The notes: generated by a model from the sequence alone, not told the origin. 64,000 bases of DNA from Gemmatimonadota bacterium (GCA_003134685.1 PLCA01000016.1:237988-301987); one strand, 5' to 3'. Positions 19,067 through 28,263 are shown, counted from the first letter of the stretch. Translations and numbers: made by a program.

Positions 19067-20077
19067 ATGTTGGTTAGCAGCCCCAGTCCGGACTCGGCGA
19101 GCCGGGCAGCTATTCGTTTGCTGAAGGAGTGGTTGCCGGGGGCGAGCGCGGTCGAGGGAAGCGGGGATCTCGAATTGAGCTCGAGGGCCGACCAGCCGCA
19201 GCTCATTTCCGCGGAGATTGTCGAGGGCAAGACGCTCCGGGCTGTCAAAGTGCCGGGCGTAGATCGCACGACGATCTCCGGATTCGGCGCATTTCTCGAT
19301 GGAACGCAGAAGGTGAGGCTGATCGGGCGCCACTACGGCGTGCCGATCGTGCTCGGTACCACTTCTGCCGCGGTTCGCGTTCGCGTGAACCGCCGCCTCG
19401 TGACCTGGGGCCACCAGCCGCCCAGACTGGAGCGGAAGCTGTATCTGCCGCTCAAGTATTTGCCACCGCTGACCGAGACTTTGGGCGCCGGCTCTCAGCG
19501 GAAATACGGCCAGTTTCAGGTCGTGGACACATCGATTCCCGACGCGAGCGGCGCGTATCCAAGCGAGCATCCCACGGTTCTACTCGAGCGCGCAATTCGC
19601 GCGGTGGATCGACAGCGTGACGCTCTCGAGGACGAGCTCGCGGAAGCATGGTGCGCTCGCGGTGAAGCTCCCCTTTTTATTGATGGAAGCATCACTCGCA
19701 GCCCGCACGCTGCGGCTTCGGCGAACGCGATCGGTGTGATCAAGAGCCACTTCACGCTCTACGTCGAGGGCGAAGCCCTCAGGACCGTCGTGGGTTTGGC
19801 CAAGGGCGAAAGATCGTCCGTGTTCCAGGTCACTCCGAAATCGCGCAGCGCGGTAATGAGCTGGTATCTGCGACAGCGTGATCCGGAGGGCCACGACGTG
19901 TTGTGGGGACTCGTCCGCGTCGAGATGTCCAGGTGCGACAATCCCACCGAGCGAGCGGACGAAATCTCGCGCTGGGTGCTCGCCGAAACATCGCCGCTGG
20001 CACTGCCCGACGGACGTTGGGATAAGATGTCTTACGGTATTCGAGACGTTGAAGAATTTCTGAGAGCTATTTCATGA
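19067..20077 (+). CDS. nurA: NurA-like DNA repair nuclease
   Basis: NurA is a Mn2+-dependent 5'-3' nuclease that works inside a HerA hexamer during end resection. This 336-residue protein has two acidic motifs matching the NurA RNase-H-like fold: AFLDGTQ near residue 78 and PLFIDGSI near residue 206. The C-terminal SYGIRDVEEFLRAIS is consistent with the NurA tail. The assignment rests mainly on those motifs and on the context: its stop overlaps the HerA start (ATGA at 20074-20077), and Mre11 and Rad50 follow. It may therefore be a divergent NurA; a structure-based comparison would decide. Confidence 0.72.
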   Translation: MLVSSPSPDSASRAAIRLLKEWLPGASAVEGSGDLELSSRADQPQLISAEIVEGKTLRAVKVPGVDRTTISGFGAFLDGTQKVRLIGRHYGVPIVLGTTSAAVRVRVNRRLVTWGHQPPRLERKLYLPLKYLPPLTETLGAGSQRKYGQFQVVDTSIPDASGAYPSEHPTVLLERAIRAVDRQRDALEDELAEAWCARGEAPLFIDGSITRSPHAAASANAIGVIKSHFTLYVEGEALRTVVGLAKGERSSVFQVTPKSRSAVMSWYLRQRDPEGHDVLWGLVRVEMSRCDNPTERADEISRWVLAETSPLALPDGRWDKMSYGIRDVEEFLRAIS

Positions 20078-22020
20078 CCGAAGCACTTGGCCGCATCGTC
20101 GCAACGGAGCGGAAGCCGAACACGCCGCACGAGTTCCACTTCTGGACGGCGATCGACTCACCTGTCGGGATCGGGACGATCGTCCGCGTCGATGGCGCGA
20201 ACCCGATGGACGGGCAGATCCCTCATATCTACGGAATCGTCGTAGAAGGCTTCAGCTACACCGATCTCCAGTCTCCGATGCACGACGTGCTCGGCCACGA
20301 CGGTCTGCCGACGATGGCGGGATACGCAGCCACCGAACGTGCTGAAATCCGGCTTTATACGGCCGCCGTGCTGCGGCAGATCCCGGAGGAGCCGCTCCAG
20401 CCGGTGCCGATGGGGCAGGTCTTTCTGGCCGAGGAAGCCGACGTGCAGGTCGCGCTCCGCATGGACAGCTATCTGCGCGAAGGAGCGAACACGGGGATTC
20501 CGATCGGCGTCTATCGCGCCGGCGGAACGGAGGCCGTGATCTACCTCGACGCTGATTTCCTTCTCGGACCCGAGGCGGCGCACCTCAACATCACCGGCGT
20601 CTCGGGGCTCGCGACCAAGACGAGCGCCGTCGAGTGGCTGCTGGCTTCAATGTTCCGGCATTTCCCCGAGGACAAGGGATCGATCGCCGCGGTCTGCTTC
20701 AATGTCAAAGGCCCCGACCTGTGCTATCTGGATCAGCCGGGGAAGCTCGAGAAATCGGACGAGGCGCTCTATGAAAAGCTCGATGTCGAGCCGAAGCCGT
20801 TTCAGAAAGTCGAGTATTTCGCTCCGTACAACGCGAAGGGTCTGGCTCTGAACACGTTCCGGAACAATGAAGCTTTGCTCGACAACGTCACGCCGCTTAC
20901 CTGGGGTCTGCGCGAGGTCCTGCAGTTCGCCGAGGTTCTTCTCAACAGGGACGACATCGATGCGAAGGCCGATGCGCTGATCGACTTCATTGTTCAGAAC
21001 GTCGTCGACAAGGAGTTTTCCGACCCTCTGCTCAGCAAGAAGCACACGGTGCAGTCGTTTGCCGACCTCGATGCGTGGTTCCGCGACGTCCTGCGCGGCA
21101 TGGAACAGAAGGACGGAGAGAGTTGGCGCACGCACCATGTGGCGACCATCCGCAAGATGCGGAATCGCCTGTCGAACATCTCCACGCGCTGCGCGGGATT
21201 GGTCACCGACTCGGGTGCAGTGAGCGATCTACCGTTCGGGAGCTTTGAGGACCGCACGGTGTACGTGGTGGATGTCGCCAACCTCGAGGAAGATGCGCAG
21301 GACCTCATCTTCGCGCGGATCGTCTCCAAGCTCCGTGAGCATCTGGAACGAAGGGACCTGGGCGTCAAGCATCTCGTCGTATTCGTCGACGAGCTGAACA
21401 AGTACGCGCCGGGTGATGGTCCCGACACTTACGTCCGGAAGATGCTACTGGATATTGCCGAGCGTGGAAGGTACCTGGGTCTCGTCCTGTTCAGCGCGCA
21501 GCAATTCCGCTCGCAGGTTCATCGGAGAGTAGTTGGCAATTCCGGGACGTCGCTGTTCGGACGAATGGACCCCGACGAGCTGTCGACACCCGGCTACGCG
21601 GTGCTGAGCCCGGCGACGAGAACCAAGCTTGCCACGCTGGAGAAGGGGCAGTTGATGATTCGACATCCACATTTCACTCAGCCGATCTTCGTGCGCTTCC
21701 CGCGCCCCGCAGTTATGCAGGGACGCGAAGGCTCGGAGCGCTACCCGCAAGCGGGCGACGTCTCGCTCGACGCGGCGATTCTGCGCGCGCTCCGGCCGCT
21801 CGATCCGGCGATCACGCTCCCGTGGGTGCAGGAGATCACCGCGCTCTTTACGCAGGAAGAGGTGATCCGGGCCCGCAACGCGACGCTTCTGGCGCGACCC
21901 GAAAACGTGAAGGCGTACTTCTCGGCGCAATTCCGCAAGATCATCCCGGCGCAGCCGGCGACGCGCCCAATGGCGGCGAGCATCAAGTCAGCTCCGGAAA
22001 ACGATCCATATGGGTTTTAG
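20074..22020 (+). CDS. herA: HerA-like hexameric DNA-translocating ATPase
   Basis: HerA pumps DNA into the paired NurA nuclease during double-strand break processing. The N-terminal 130 residues are a HAS-barrel-like beta domain (GTIVRVDGANPMDGQIPHIYG). Walker A is an atypical GVSGLATKTS (residues 175-184), and Walker B is VVFVDELNKYAP with Asp439 and Glu440. A motif TSLFGRMDPDEL and the C-terminal GQLMIRHPHFTQPIFVRFPRP match HerA/FtsK-superfamily proteins. It has 648 residues. It is coupled by a 4-bp overlap to the nurA-like gene and sits 10 bp ahead of the exported-protein gene. Confidence 0.85.
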   Translation: MTEALGRIVATERKPNTPHEFHFWTAIDSPVGIGTIVRVDGANPMDGQIPHIYGIVVEGFSYTDLQSPMHDVLGHDGLPTMAGYAATERAEIRLYTAAVLRQIPEEPLQPVPMGQVFLAEEADVQVALRMDSYLREGANTGIPIGVYRAGGTEAVIYLDADFLLGPEAAHLNITGVSGLATKTSAVEWLLASMFRHFPEDKGSIAAVCFNVKGPDLCYLDQPGKLEKSDEALYEKLDVEPKPFQKVEYFAPYNAKGLALNTFRNNEALLDNVTPLTWGLREVLQFAEVLLNRDDIDAKADALIDFIVQNVVDKEFSDPLLSKKHTVQSFADLDAWFRDVLRGMEQKDGESWRTHHVATIRKMRNRLSNISTRCAGLVTDSGAVSDLPFGSFEDRTVYVVDVANLEEDAQDLIFARIVSKLREHLERRDLGVKHLVVFVDELNKYAPGDGPDTYVRKMLLDIAERGRYLGLVLFSAQQFRSQVHRRVVGNSGTSLFGRMDPDELSTPGYAVLSPATRTKLATLEKGQLMIRHPHFTQPIFVRFPRPAVMQGREGSERYPQAGDVSLDAAILRALRPLDPAITLPWVQEITALFTQEEVIRARNATLLARPENVKAYFSAQFRKIIPAQPATRPMAASIKSAPENDPYGF

Positions 22021-22030
22021 CAGGATCAGT

Positions 22031-22864
22031 ATGCGTGCAGGACGAATCGTTCTTTTCGCAGTTTGTTGTTTCGCCCAGGTGGCGCTCTCCCAGCCGGTCC
22101 TCCTCCAGATCCGGCCCCACATCGGCGACACTCTCAGGATGCACCTCTCGCAATCGGTGGAGATGACCGGCACCACCCGTGGCGGGGGGCGTGATTCGGC
22201 GACCAGCTCGATGACGACGTCCATCGAGGTGTTCACCCGCGCGATCGCGCACCAATGGACGTCCGGTGGCACTCTCATGCAGTCGATTACCGACTCGGTC
22301 GCGATGACTCCCGCCTCGGCGGGCTCGCTCGCCGATCTCAAGCGTCGGGCGATGACGGGAAAGCGCGTCTGGGTGCGTGTTTCCACGGATGGAGCGATGG
22401 AGATCGTCGATGACGACGATCCCAACAGCGAGCTCCGGCACGTCTTCGGAGAAATGCCCGCGATGCTGGCGCGCGAGCCGGTCGCCGTCGGCGCAAGCTG
22501 GACACGGGAGATGCAGATCCCCTTGAGCGGCGATCCGGGCACGATGGGGCAGGTGCGGGCGACGTTCCGTCTCGATTCTCTGAGCAGGAACGGCGATCTC
22601 GCGTTCATCTCAATGCACGGTACGATGTCCCGCATGAACTTGCCCGGCGCGCCGCCCGCGGGCGCCGGTTACGCCACTTCGGGCACGCTCTCGGGCACAA
22701 TTCAGATCGACCGAAGGCTCGGTTGGATCACTGACTCTCGGAGCAGCATTATCGTACGTTCTACGATCGCCGCGGCCCCGCCCCAAAAGGGAGGACCACA
22801 GGGAGCGCCGATGCAGGTGAGGACGAAGATCACTCAATGGATAAGAGCGATGCGCACTCGATGA
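22031..22864 (+). CDS. Predicted exported protein of unknown function
   Basis: A signal peptide is apparent in MRAGRIVLFAVCCFAQVALSQ, with cleavage likely after the final Ser-Gln region. The rest is a 255-residue soluble beta-rich protein with IRPHIGDTLRMHLSQSVEM near the start, resembling the DUF6263-type exported proteins; I cannot confirm that family by eye. An in-frame ATG at 22010 overlaps the herA stop, but starting at 22031 gives the cleaner signal peptide. It overlaps the Mre11 gene by ATGA. A secreted protein inside a DNA-repair operon is unexpected, so its presence there may be incidental co-transcription. Confidence 0.7.
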   Translation: MRAGRIVLFAVCCFAQVALSQPVLLQIRPHIGDTLRMHLSQSVEMTGTTRGGGRDSATSSMTTSIEVFTRAIAHQWTSGGTLMQSITDSVAMTPASAGSLADLKRRAMTGKRVWVRVSTDGAMEIVDDDDPNSELRHVFGEMPAMLAREPVAVGASWTREMQIPLSGDPGTMGQVRATFRLDSLSRNGDLAFISMHGTMSRMNLPGAPPAGAGYATSGTLSGTIQIDRRLGWITDSRSSIIVRSTIAAAPPQKGGPQGAPMQVRTKITQWIRAMRTR

Positions 22865-24048
22865 GACTGGTTCACCTCTCGGACATACACCTCGGCTTCA
22901 GACAATATCAGCGGCAGACACCCACGGGGATCAACCAGCGTGAGGCGGATGTCGCGCTGTCGCTGCGCCGCGTCATCGACAAGGTGATCGAGCTCAAGCC
23001 AGACCTGGTGCTCATCGCCGGCGACGTATTTCACGCCGTTCGACCCAGCAACCCGGCGATTCTGCACGCCTTTCACCAGTTCTCGCGCCTCATGCAGATG
23101 CTGCCAGACGCAACCGTGGTGATGGTCGCCGGCAATCACGACACTCCGCGCATGGCGGAAACGAGATGCATTCTGCCGCTGTTCGCTCCGCTCGGGATCA
23201 CCGTGGTGGAAGGCGAGCCAAAGCGCATCACCTTTCACGAGCGTGATCTTTCGATTCTCGCCGTACCCGACATGGGGAAGGCGCCGTCGCTCGAGCCCGA
23301 CTCCGCCGCGAAATACAATGTCCTCCTGCTCCACGGCGAGATCGAAGGGGTGCTGCCCAGATACGGCCGCGAGCTCGATCGCCGTCCCATGGGGATCACG
23401 CAGCAGGAGCTCGGCGCCGACCGCTGGGACTACGTCGCGCTGGGTCACTATCACGTGTACAGGCAGGTCGAGCCGAATGCGTTTTACTCCGGCTCGCTCG
23501 ACTATACGAGCACCAATTCGTGGGGCGAGATGGCTGAGGAGGAAGCCGCCAAGATCGGAGGCAAGGGGTTCATCGAGCACGATCTCACGACGGGGGCGCA
23601 CAGGTTTCACGCAATTCCGCCGCTGCGGCAGTGGGTCGATCTGCCATCGCTTTCCGGCATCGGGCTGTCACCCGCTTCGCTCGACGAGGCGATTCGCGCG
23701 ACGGTTGATAACCTCGAAGGCGGCATCGACGACAAGATCGTGCGGCTGGTCGTGCGTGATGTTCCGCGCCACATCCTGCGCGAGCTGGACCACAAGGCGC
23801 TCCGCGAATACAAGCGGAGAGCGCTCCAGTTTCACCTCGACACGCGGCGACCGGAGATCGTGCGTCGCGAAAATGGCCAGGCCGCGCCGGGCCGCCGGGC
23901 GTCTCTGGCGGACACCGTTCGCGACAAGCTCCGCTCGCGCGTGCTCACGGAGAACATCGATCGCGAAGCTCTCGTCGAGCTCGGGCTGCACTATCTCCGT
24001 GAGGCGGACCTCGTAGCGGGCCCGACCGAAGAGGACGCCATCGCGTGA
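22861..24048 (+). CDS. sbcD: Mre11/SbcD-family DNA repair exonuclease
   Basis: This is a metallophosphoesterase nuclease that acts with Rad50/SbcC on DNA ends. The family motifs are in order: LSDIHLGF (residues 5-12), LIAGDVFH, VAGNHDT, LLLHGEI, and LGHYHVY. It has 395 residues, close to bacterial SbcD length. The ATG at 22861 begins the first motif without a leader and overlaps the TGA of the exported-protein gene. The C-terminal region (residues 330-395) would contact Rad50 coiled coils. Its GTGA overlap with the Rad50 gene indicates coupled synthesis of the complex. Confidence 0.95.
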   Translation: MRLVHLSDIHLGFRQYQRQTPTGINQREADVALSLRRVIDKVIELKPDLVLIAGDVFHAVRPSNPAILHAFHQFSRLMQMLPDATVVMVAGNHDTPRMAETRCILPLFAPLGITVVEGEPKRITFHERDLSILAVPDMGKAPSLEPDSAAKYNVLLLHGEIEGVLPRYGRELDRRPMGITQQELGADRWDYVALGHYHVYRQVEPNAFYSGSLDYTSTNSWGEMAEEEAAKIGGKGFIEHDLTTGAHRFHAIPPLRQWVDLPSLSGIGLSPASLDEAIRATVDNLEGGIDDKIVRLVVRDVPRHILRELDHKALREYKRRALQFHLDTRRPEIVRRENGQAAPGRRASLADTVRDKLRSRVLTENIDREALVELGLHYLREADLVAGPTEEDAIA

Positions 24049-26555
24049 GACTCAATAGTCTCAAGCTCACCAACTTCCGTCAGCACGTACGGACCGAGCT
24101 CGAGTTCGGGAACGGCCTCACCGGCATCATCGGTCCGAATGGCGCGGGCAAGACCACGCTGCTCGAAGCAATCGCGTGGGCGCTCTATGGCAATCCGGCG
24201 ATTCGCGGCAACCGCGAATCCATCCGGTTCATGGGCGCGGGAGCGCGCGCGCCCGTCGAGGTCGAGCTCGATTTCGAGATTGGCTCCCACCGCTATCGCG
24301 TTGTCCGCGGACTGACGAGCGCCGAAGTCTATCTCGATGGCGCCGACAGCCCGATCGCGAATTCGATCTCGAGCGTCACCGAGCTGATGCAGCGCCGCCT
24401 CGGCATGTCGATGTCGGAATTCTTCCACACGTACTTCACGGCGCAGAAGGAGCTGAGCGTCATGGCGTCGATGAGTCCGGCCAGGCGCGGACAGTTTCTC
24501 TCGCGAGTGCTCGGCTACGAGAAGCTCCGCATCGCGCAGGACCTGACGCGCGAGCGGCGCAACCGCGTCCGCGCCGCGATCGACGGCATGCAGCGCGGGA
24601 TGCGCGATCCTGAGGTCGTTCTGCGCTCACTCGCGGAAGCAGCCTCACGAAAGGAAGAAGCCGAAGCGCGCGCGCACCACGCGGCGCATCGCGGAGCAGT
24701 GCGCCAGCGCGAGATGATGGCAATCGAGCCACGCTGGGAAATGGTGCAGCGACAGCGGGAGCAATCCGCGCAGCTGCTGACCCAGATCACGGTCGCGGAA
24801 GAAAAAGAAGCAGCACTCCAGCGGGACTCGGAGCGCGTTGCGCGCGAGCTGGAAGGCGTTCAGGCCGCGCGCGCTCAGCTCGCTAATCTGCGCGACGCGG
24901 TCGAGCCACTATTCGCGCTCAACGTCGAGCTCCAGGCGCTCAACACTCTTTATCGCGAGGAAGGCCGGCGGAAGACGCTGCTCGAAACCGAAGCCGCGCT
25001 GCGCGAGGAGATCGCGAGACTCGAGGAGCGTCACGCGAAAATCGAGAAGGCCCCGGCGCTCGAGGAAGAAGCGACGCTCGAGCTGGAGAAGAAGCGCACC
25101 GAGCTCGAGGATGCCCAGGGCCTCCTTGAAGCGAGGCGAACCGAATGGGTGCGTGACCGACAGGAAGCGCAGACCAAGCGCGAGGCATTGAGGCAGCAAT
25201 ACACCGAGGTCAAGCACCAGCGCGATCGCGTCGTCGCGCTCGGCGAGGACGGCGAGTGTCCGACTTGCAGCCGCCCGCTTGGTGGAAGTCTCCACACCGT
25301 GGTCGAGCATCTCGAGGAGCTGATCGAAACGGTGAACGTCGACGGGAGCTACTACAAGGCGCGCGTCGAGCAGCTGGAGCAGATGCCCGAAGACGTTCAT
25401 CAGCTGGACGAGAAGCGGCGCGCCCTGATGCTGGAGGTGGGCACACTCGAGCGCAGGCTCGCGAAAGTGCAGCTCGCGGTGCTGGAGCTGGGGACGATCG
25501 TGCGCGACCTCGCGGCGAAGCGACAGCGCGAAGTGCAGATGAAGCGCGACATCTCGCGCATTCCACCGGGCTACGACCCAGCGCGGCATTCCGAGGTGAT
25601 AGGGGAGGTCGATCGGCTGACTCCGATGGAAGCCGAAGCCGGGCGGTTCCAGGCGATGCTCGATCGCGAGCCGCAGCTCAAGCTCGAGCAGACGCACATC
25701 GCCCAGGAAATCATGCGCGTGCAGTCGATGCTCGGCACCATTAGAACGAGACGCGCCCAGATCTCCTTCACCGAAAAGGATTTCAACGATCTGAAGGCGG
25801 AATTCGACCGCGTGCGCGTCGAGCTCCAGGAATCCAAGGTTGCGGCCGCGCGCGCGCAGGAGCAGGTGTCGGGAGCGACAGCCGCACTGGCGGCAGCGCA
25901 GGAATCGGCGGAAGAGCTGAAGAAGAAAGTCGCCGAGCTCGAGGTGCTCCAGACAGATCGGCGAATGCACGACGAGCTGGACCGCGCCTTCTCGGACCTG
26001 CGCACGGATCTCAATTTCCAGCTCCGTCCCGAGTTGTCGGAGCTGGCGAGCGCGTTCCTGAGCGAGCTCACCGATGCGCGCTACACCGAGCTGGAGCTGG
26101 ACGACCAGTACAACATTGTTATTCTGGAGGATGGCATTCAGAAGCCCGTCCTGTCCGGTGGAGAAGAAGATCTCGCCAACCTCGTTCTTCGTCTGGCGAT
26201 CTCACAGATGATCGCCGAGAGAGCCGGCCAGAGTTTTTCGCTGCTGATTCTCGACGAGGTCTTCGGCTCGCTGGATGAAGCGAGACGATTCAACGTGGTC
26301 GAGCTGCTGCGCGGTCTTCAGGACCGGTTCGAGCAGGTGATCCTGATCACGCACATCGAGCCGGTGCGCGAAGGATTGGACCGCGTGATCAACGTCAGGT
26401 ATGACGCGGATCGGGGCTGCTCCGTTGTGACCGAGAGTGAAGGGGACGCTCTCGTGACCGACGAGGATCTGGAACCGATGCCCGCCGAGCGGACTCCGTT
26501 TGTACGTCCGCGGGTGGCGGAGGAATCTGTAGAGCGCACGGCGGGAGCGGCATGA
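24045..26555 (+). CDS. sbcC: Rad50/SbcC-type SMC-like ATPase
   Basis: The ATPase partner of Mre11. Walker A is IIGPNGAGKTTLLEA at residues 28-42. Long coiled-coil arms follow (heptad-rich, many Glu/Arg/Leu), interrupted by the zinc hook ECPTCSRPL with Cys405 and Cys408. The second arm leads to the signature LSGGEEDLANL near residue 704, and Walker B is LLILDEVFGSLD. It has 836 residues, shorter than E. coli SbcC and close to archaeal Rad50. The GTG start overlaps the upstream TGA. Together with NurA and HerA it forms the classic archaeal end-resection set. Confidence 0.96.
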   Translation: MRLNSLKLTNFRQHVRTELEFGNGLTGIIGPNGAGKTTLLEAIAWALYGNPAIRGNRESIRFMGAGARAPVEVELDFEIGSHRYRVVRGLTSAEVYLDGADSPIANSISSVTELMQRRLGMSMSEFFHTYFTAQKELSVMASMSPARRGQFLSRVLGYEKLRIAQDLTRERRNRVRAAIDGMQRGMRDPEVVLRSLAEAASRKEEAEARAHHAAHRGAVRQREMMAIEPRWEMVQRQREQSAQLLTQITVAEEKEAALQRDSERVARELEGVQAARAQLANLRDAVEPLFALNVELQALNTLYREEGRRKTLLETEAALREEIARLEERHAKIEKAPALEEEATLELEKKRTELEDAQGLLEARRTEWVRDRQEAQTKREALRQQYTEVKHQRDRVVALGEDGECPTCSRPLGGSLHTVVEHLEELIETVNVDGSYYKARVEQLEQMPEDVHQLDEKRRALMLEVGTLERRLAKVQLAVLELGTIVRDLAAKRQREVQMKRDISRIPPGYDPARHSEVIGEVDRLTPMEAEAGRFQAMLDREPQLKLEQTHIAQEIMRVQSMLGTIRTRRAQISFTEKDFNDLKAEFDRVRVELQESKVAAARAQEQVSGATAALAAAQESAEELKKKVAELEVLQTDRRMHDELDRAFSDLRTDLNFQLRPELSELASAFLSELTDARYTELELDDQYNIVILEDGIQKPVLSGGEEDLANLVLRLAISQMIAERAGQSFSLLILDEVFGSLDEARRFNVVELLRGLQDRFEQVILITHIEPVREGLDRVINVRYDADRGCSVVTESEGDALVTDEDLEPMPAERTPFVRPRVAEESVERTAGAA

Positions 26556-27532
26556 TGGCGTTCGCGCGCAACTGGAGACACGCGTGGGTGGCGGAGACGC
26601 CCGAGCGCGTGAGCGTGGGGGAGATTCCCGCGCTCAACGCGGTTTTCAGCGAGGCGTTCACCGAGCGCTATCGCAGAGATGGGATGGTGGGCGTTCGGGT
26701 GCCGCACCTAAATCCGGCGGTGTGGAAGTTCGCCATCACGGACGCCGAGGACGGCGCGATGATCTGGCGCAACGCGCGCGACGGAATCGCGGCGTTCAAC
26801 ATGGTCCACCGCTCTGGCGTCGAAGGGTGGATGGGGCCGCTGGCTGTCCATCCAGACTATCAGAGCCAGGGCGTCGGGAAAATGATCGTATCTTCGGGCG
26901 TTGAGTGGTTGAAAAAGGCTGGCGCGAAGGTGATTGGACTCGAGACGATGCCGCGCACGATGGACAACGTCGGATTCTATTCATCACTCGGCTTCACGCC
27001 CGGGCATCTCACCGTCACCGTAACCCTCGAAGCGGCGAGAGCCGGAATCCAGGCGACGGCGATGTCGTCCCTCAATCCGCACGAGCGGGAGCTGGCGCTG
27101 AGACAGTGCCGTGCGCTGGTGGAACAGCTCGCGCCGGGGTACGACTACACGCGCGAGATCGTTCTCACGGCGCAGCATCAGCTCGGCGACACGCTGTTCG
27201 TGCGGAAGGGGAACGACATTCTGTCGTTTGCGGTGTGTCACTCGGTGCCGCTGGTCGAAGGCCGGGTGACGGACGAAATGCGCGTGCTGAAGATGGTCGC
27301 GAGGAGCGAGGCCGATTTCGATCAGCTCGTGACGCAGCTGTGCGCTCATGCCCGGGTGAAGTCGGCGCGGCGTGTGGCGATCAGGGTGCAGGGGCAGTAT
27401 GGCGATATCTACCGGCGATTGGTGGCGCGGGGTGCGCGAGTCAGGTGGACTGATCTGAGGATGTCGTTGCACGAGTACGCGGAGTCGCGGCCGGCGGGAG
27501 GCGGGATCGTGCTGTCGAACTGGGAGATCTAG
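26552..27532 (+). CDS. GNAT-family acetyltransferase with an extra C-terminal domain
   Basis: The N-terminal 150 residues contain a GNAT fold: VEGWMGPLAVHPDYQSQGVGKMIVSSGVEWLKK carries the acetyl-CoA loop (QxxGxG), and DNVGFYSSLGFTPG is motif B. The following 175 residues look like a second, degenerate GNAT-like half (DYTREIVLTAQHQLGDTL onward), giving 326 residues in total. It overlaps the Rad50 gene by ATGA, so it is the last member of the repair operon; the substrate is unknown. An in-frame ATG one codon later is an equal alternative. The integron array begins about 190 bp downstream. Confidence 0.88.
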   Translation: MMAFARNWRHAWVAETPERVSVGEIPALNAVFSEAFTERYRRDGMVGVRVPHLNPAVWKFAITDAEDGAMIWRNARDGIAAFNMVHRSGVEGWMGPLAVHPDYQSQGVGKMIVSSGVEWLKKAGAKVIGLETMPRTMDNVGFYSSLGFTPGHLTVTVTLEAARAGIQATAMSSLNPHERELALRQCRALVEQLAPGYDYTREIVLTAQHQLGDTLFVRKGNDILSFAVCHSVPLVEGRVTDEMRVLKMVARSEADFDQLVTQLCAHARVKSARRVAIRVQGQYGDIYRRLVARGARVRWTDLRMSLHEYAESRPAGGGIVLSNWEI

Positions 27533-27719
27533 AGGCAAGAGGGGTCGGCAAAGCGTCCGTGCGCGGATCCGGATCGATGCTTTTTTGCCGCAAAGGAAGC
27601 GAGCGAATGTTATGCAGCTAGTCTTGCAGTCTATCACCGAGCACTATTGTGAGCGCATCATCTCTAAGTGCGTGCGGCGGCGGGAGTTTGCCTTCGCGTT
27701 CAGAATTGTTAGAATGGGC

Positions 27720-27776
27720 AAAGGTTGCGAGCTACGCGGCCTTTTTATTTCGCTTGCAACCTAATAGGCGTTAGGC
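27720..27776 (+). repeat. Degenerate attC (or attI-like) left boundary of the cassette array
   Basis: The 3' half matches the array attC family: CGCTTGCAACCT, then AGGC and GTTAGGC at 27770-27776. Its partner arm AAGGTTGCGAGC lies at 27720-27731, but no RYYYAAC precedes it. A further attC-like stretch (GCGAATGTTATGCAGCT) begins near 27602. It is either a decayed first attC or the remains of an attI. No integrase is visible beside it. Confidence 0.55.
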
Positions 27777-27801
27777 CGACTTCAACCAATCGCTGAACCC
27801 C

Positions 27802-28158
27802 ATGGTGTCGAATGCAGTGCGCTGTCTCGTGCTCGTGGTCGTGGTCGGGTGCGCCGGCAGCCGCGCCTCTCACGTGGCAACTGATTCTGACCTGCCGCCC
27901 GCCAACTGTCCGAAGTTGACGGGGTCCTATATGAGTTTCGTTATCGACGATCAGCGCGCGACTATCAACGTACCGAAGTTCCAATTCAGCGAGGCCCCCA
28001 TTTTTTACCCGTCGGTCAATCCAGACGACATTCTAAGCATCACGCCGCTTTCGCCAAGCGAAGCCGCTCGTTGGTATAGACCGTGTCCGGGAGTCGAGGT
28101 AATCATGATCCGTACGAAGGCCGGGAATTGGCGGCCCGATATCCCGAGCCGGCGGTGA
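27802..28158 (+). CDS. Cassette 1: predicted lipoprotein, unknown function
   Basis: The 118-residue product starts with a signal peptide ending in a lipobox (LVVVVGCAGS, Cys near 17), so it is probably lipid-anchored in the periplasm. The mature part is short, with paired cysteines (ANCPKLTG and RPCPGVEV) and no recognised domain. The gene lies alone between the left boundary site and the first complete attC. It is in the array orientation. I do not recognise the family. Confidence 0.7.
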   Translation: MVSNAVRCLVLVVVVGCAGSRASHVATDSDLPPANCPKLTGSYMSFVIDDQRATINVPKFQFSEAPIFYPSVNPDDILSITPLSPSEAARWYRPCPGVEVIMIRTKAGNWRPDIPSRR

Positions 28159-28171
28159 TCCGTGCCCCGCG

Positions 28172-28263
28172 GCCTAACGAACGTTGCAGCTGACAAGCAC
28201 TTTTCGGATGCGGCTTCGCCGCAATGGTGATAGTGTGCTTGCAGCTGAACTAAGGCGTTAGGC
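28172..28263 (+). repeat. attC 1 (92 bp)
   Basis: R'' is GCCTAAC at 28172-28178 and R' is GTTAGGC at 28257-28263. The inner arms pair as GTT/CAGCTG/CAAGCAC on the left with GTGCTTG/CAGCTG/AAC on the right. The left arm has two unpaired extra bases (G28186 and A28193), the extrahelical bases expected of attC. The centre carries a hairpin, GCGGC-TTC-GCCGC. Confidence 0.95.
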
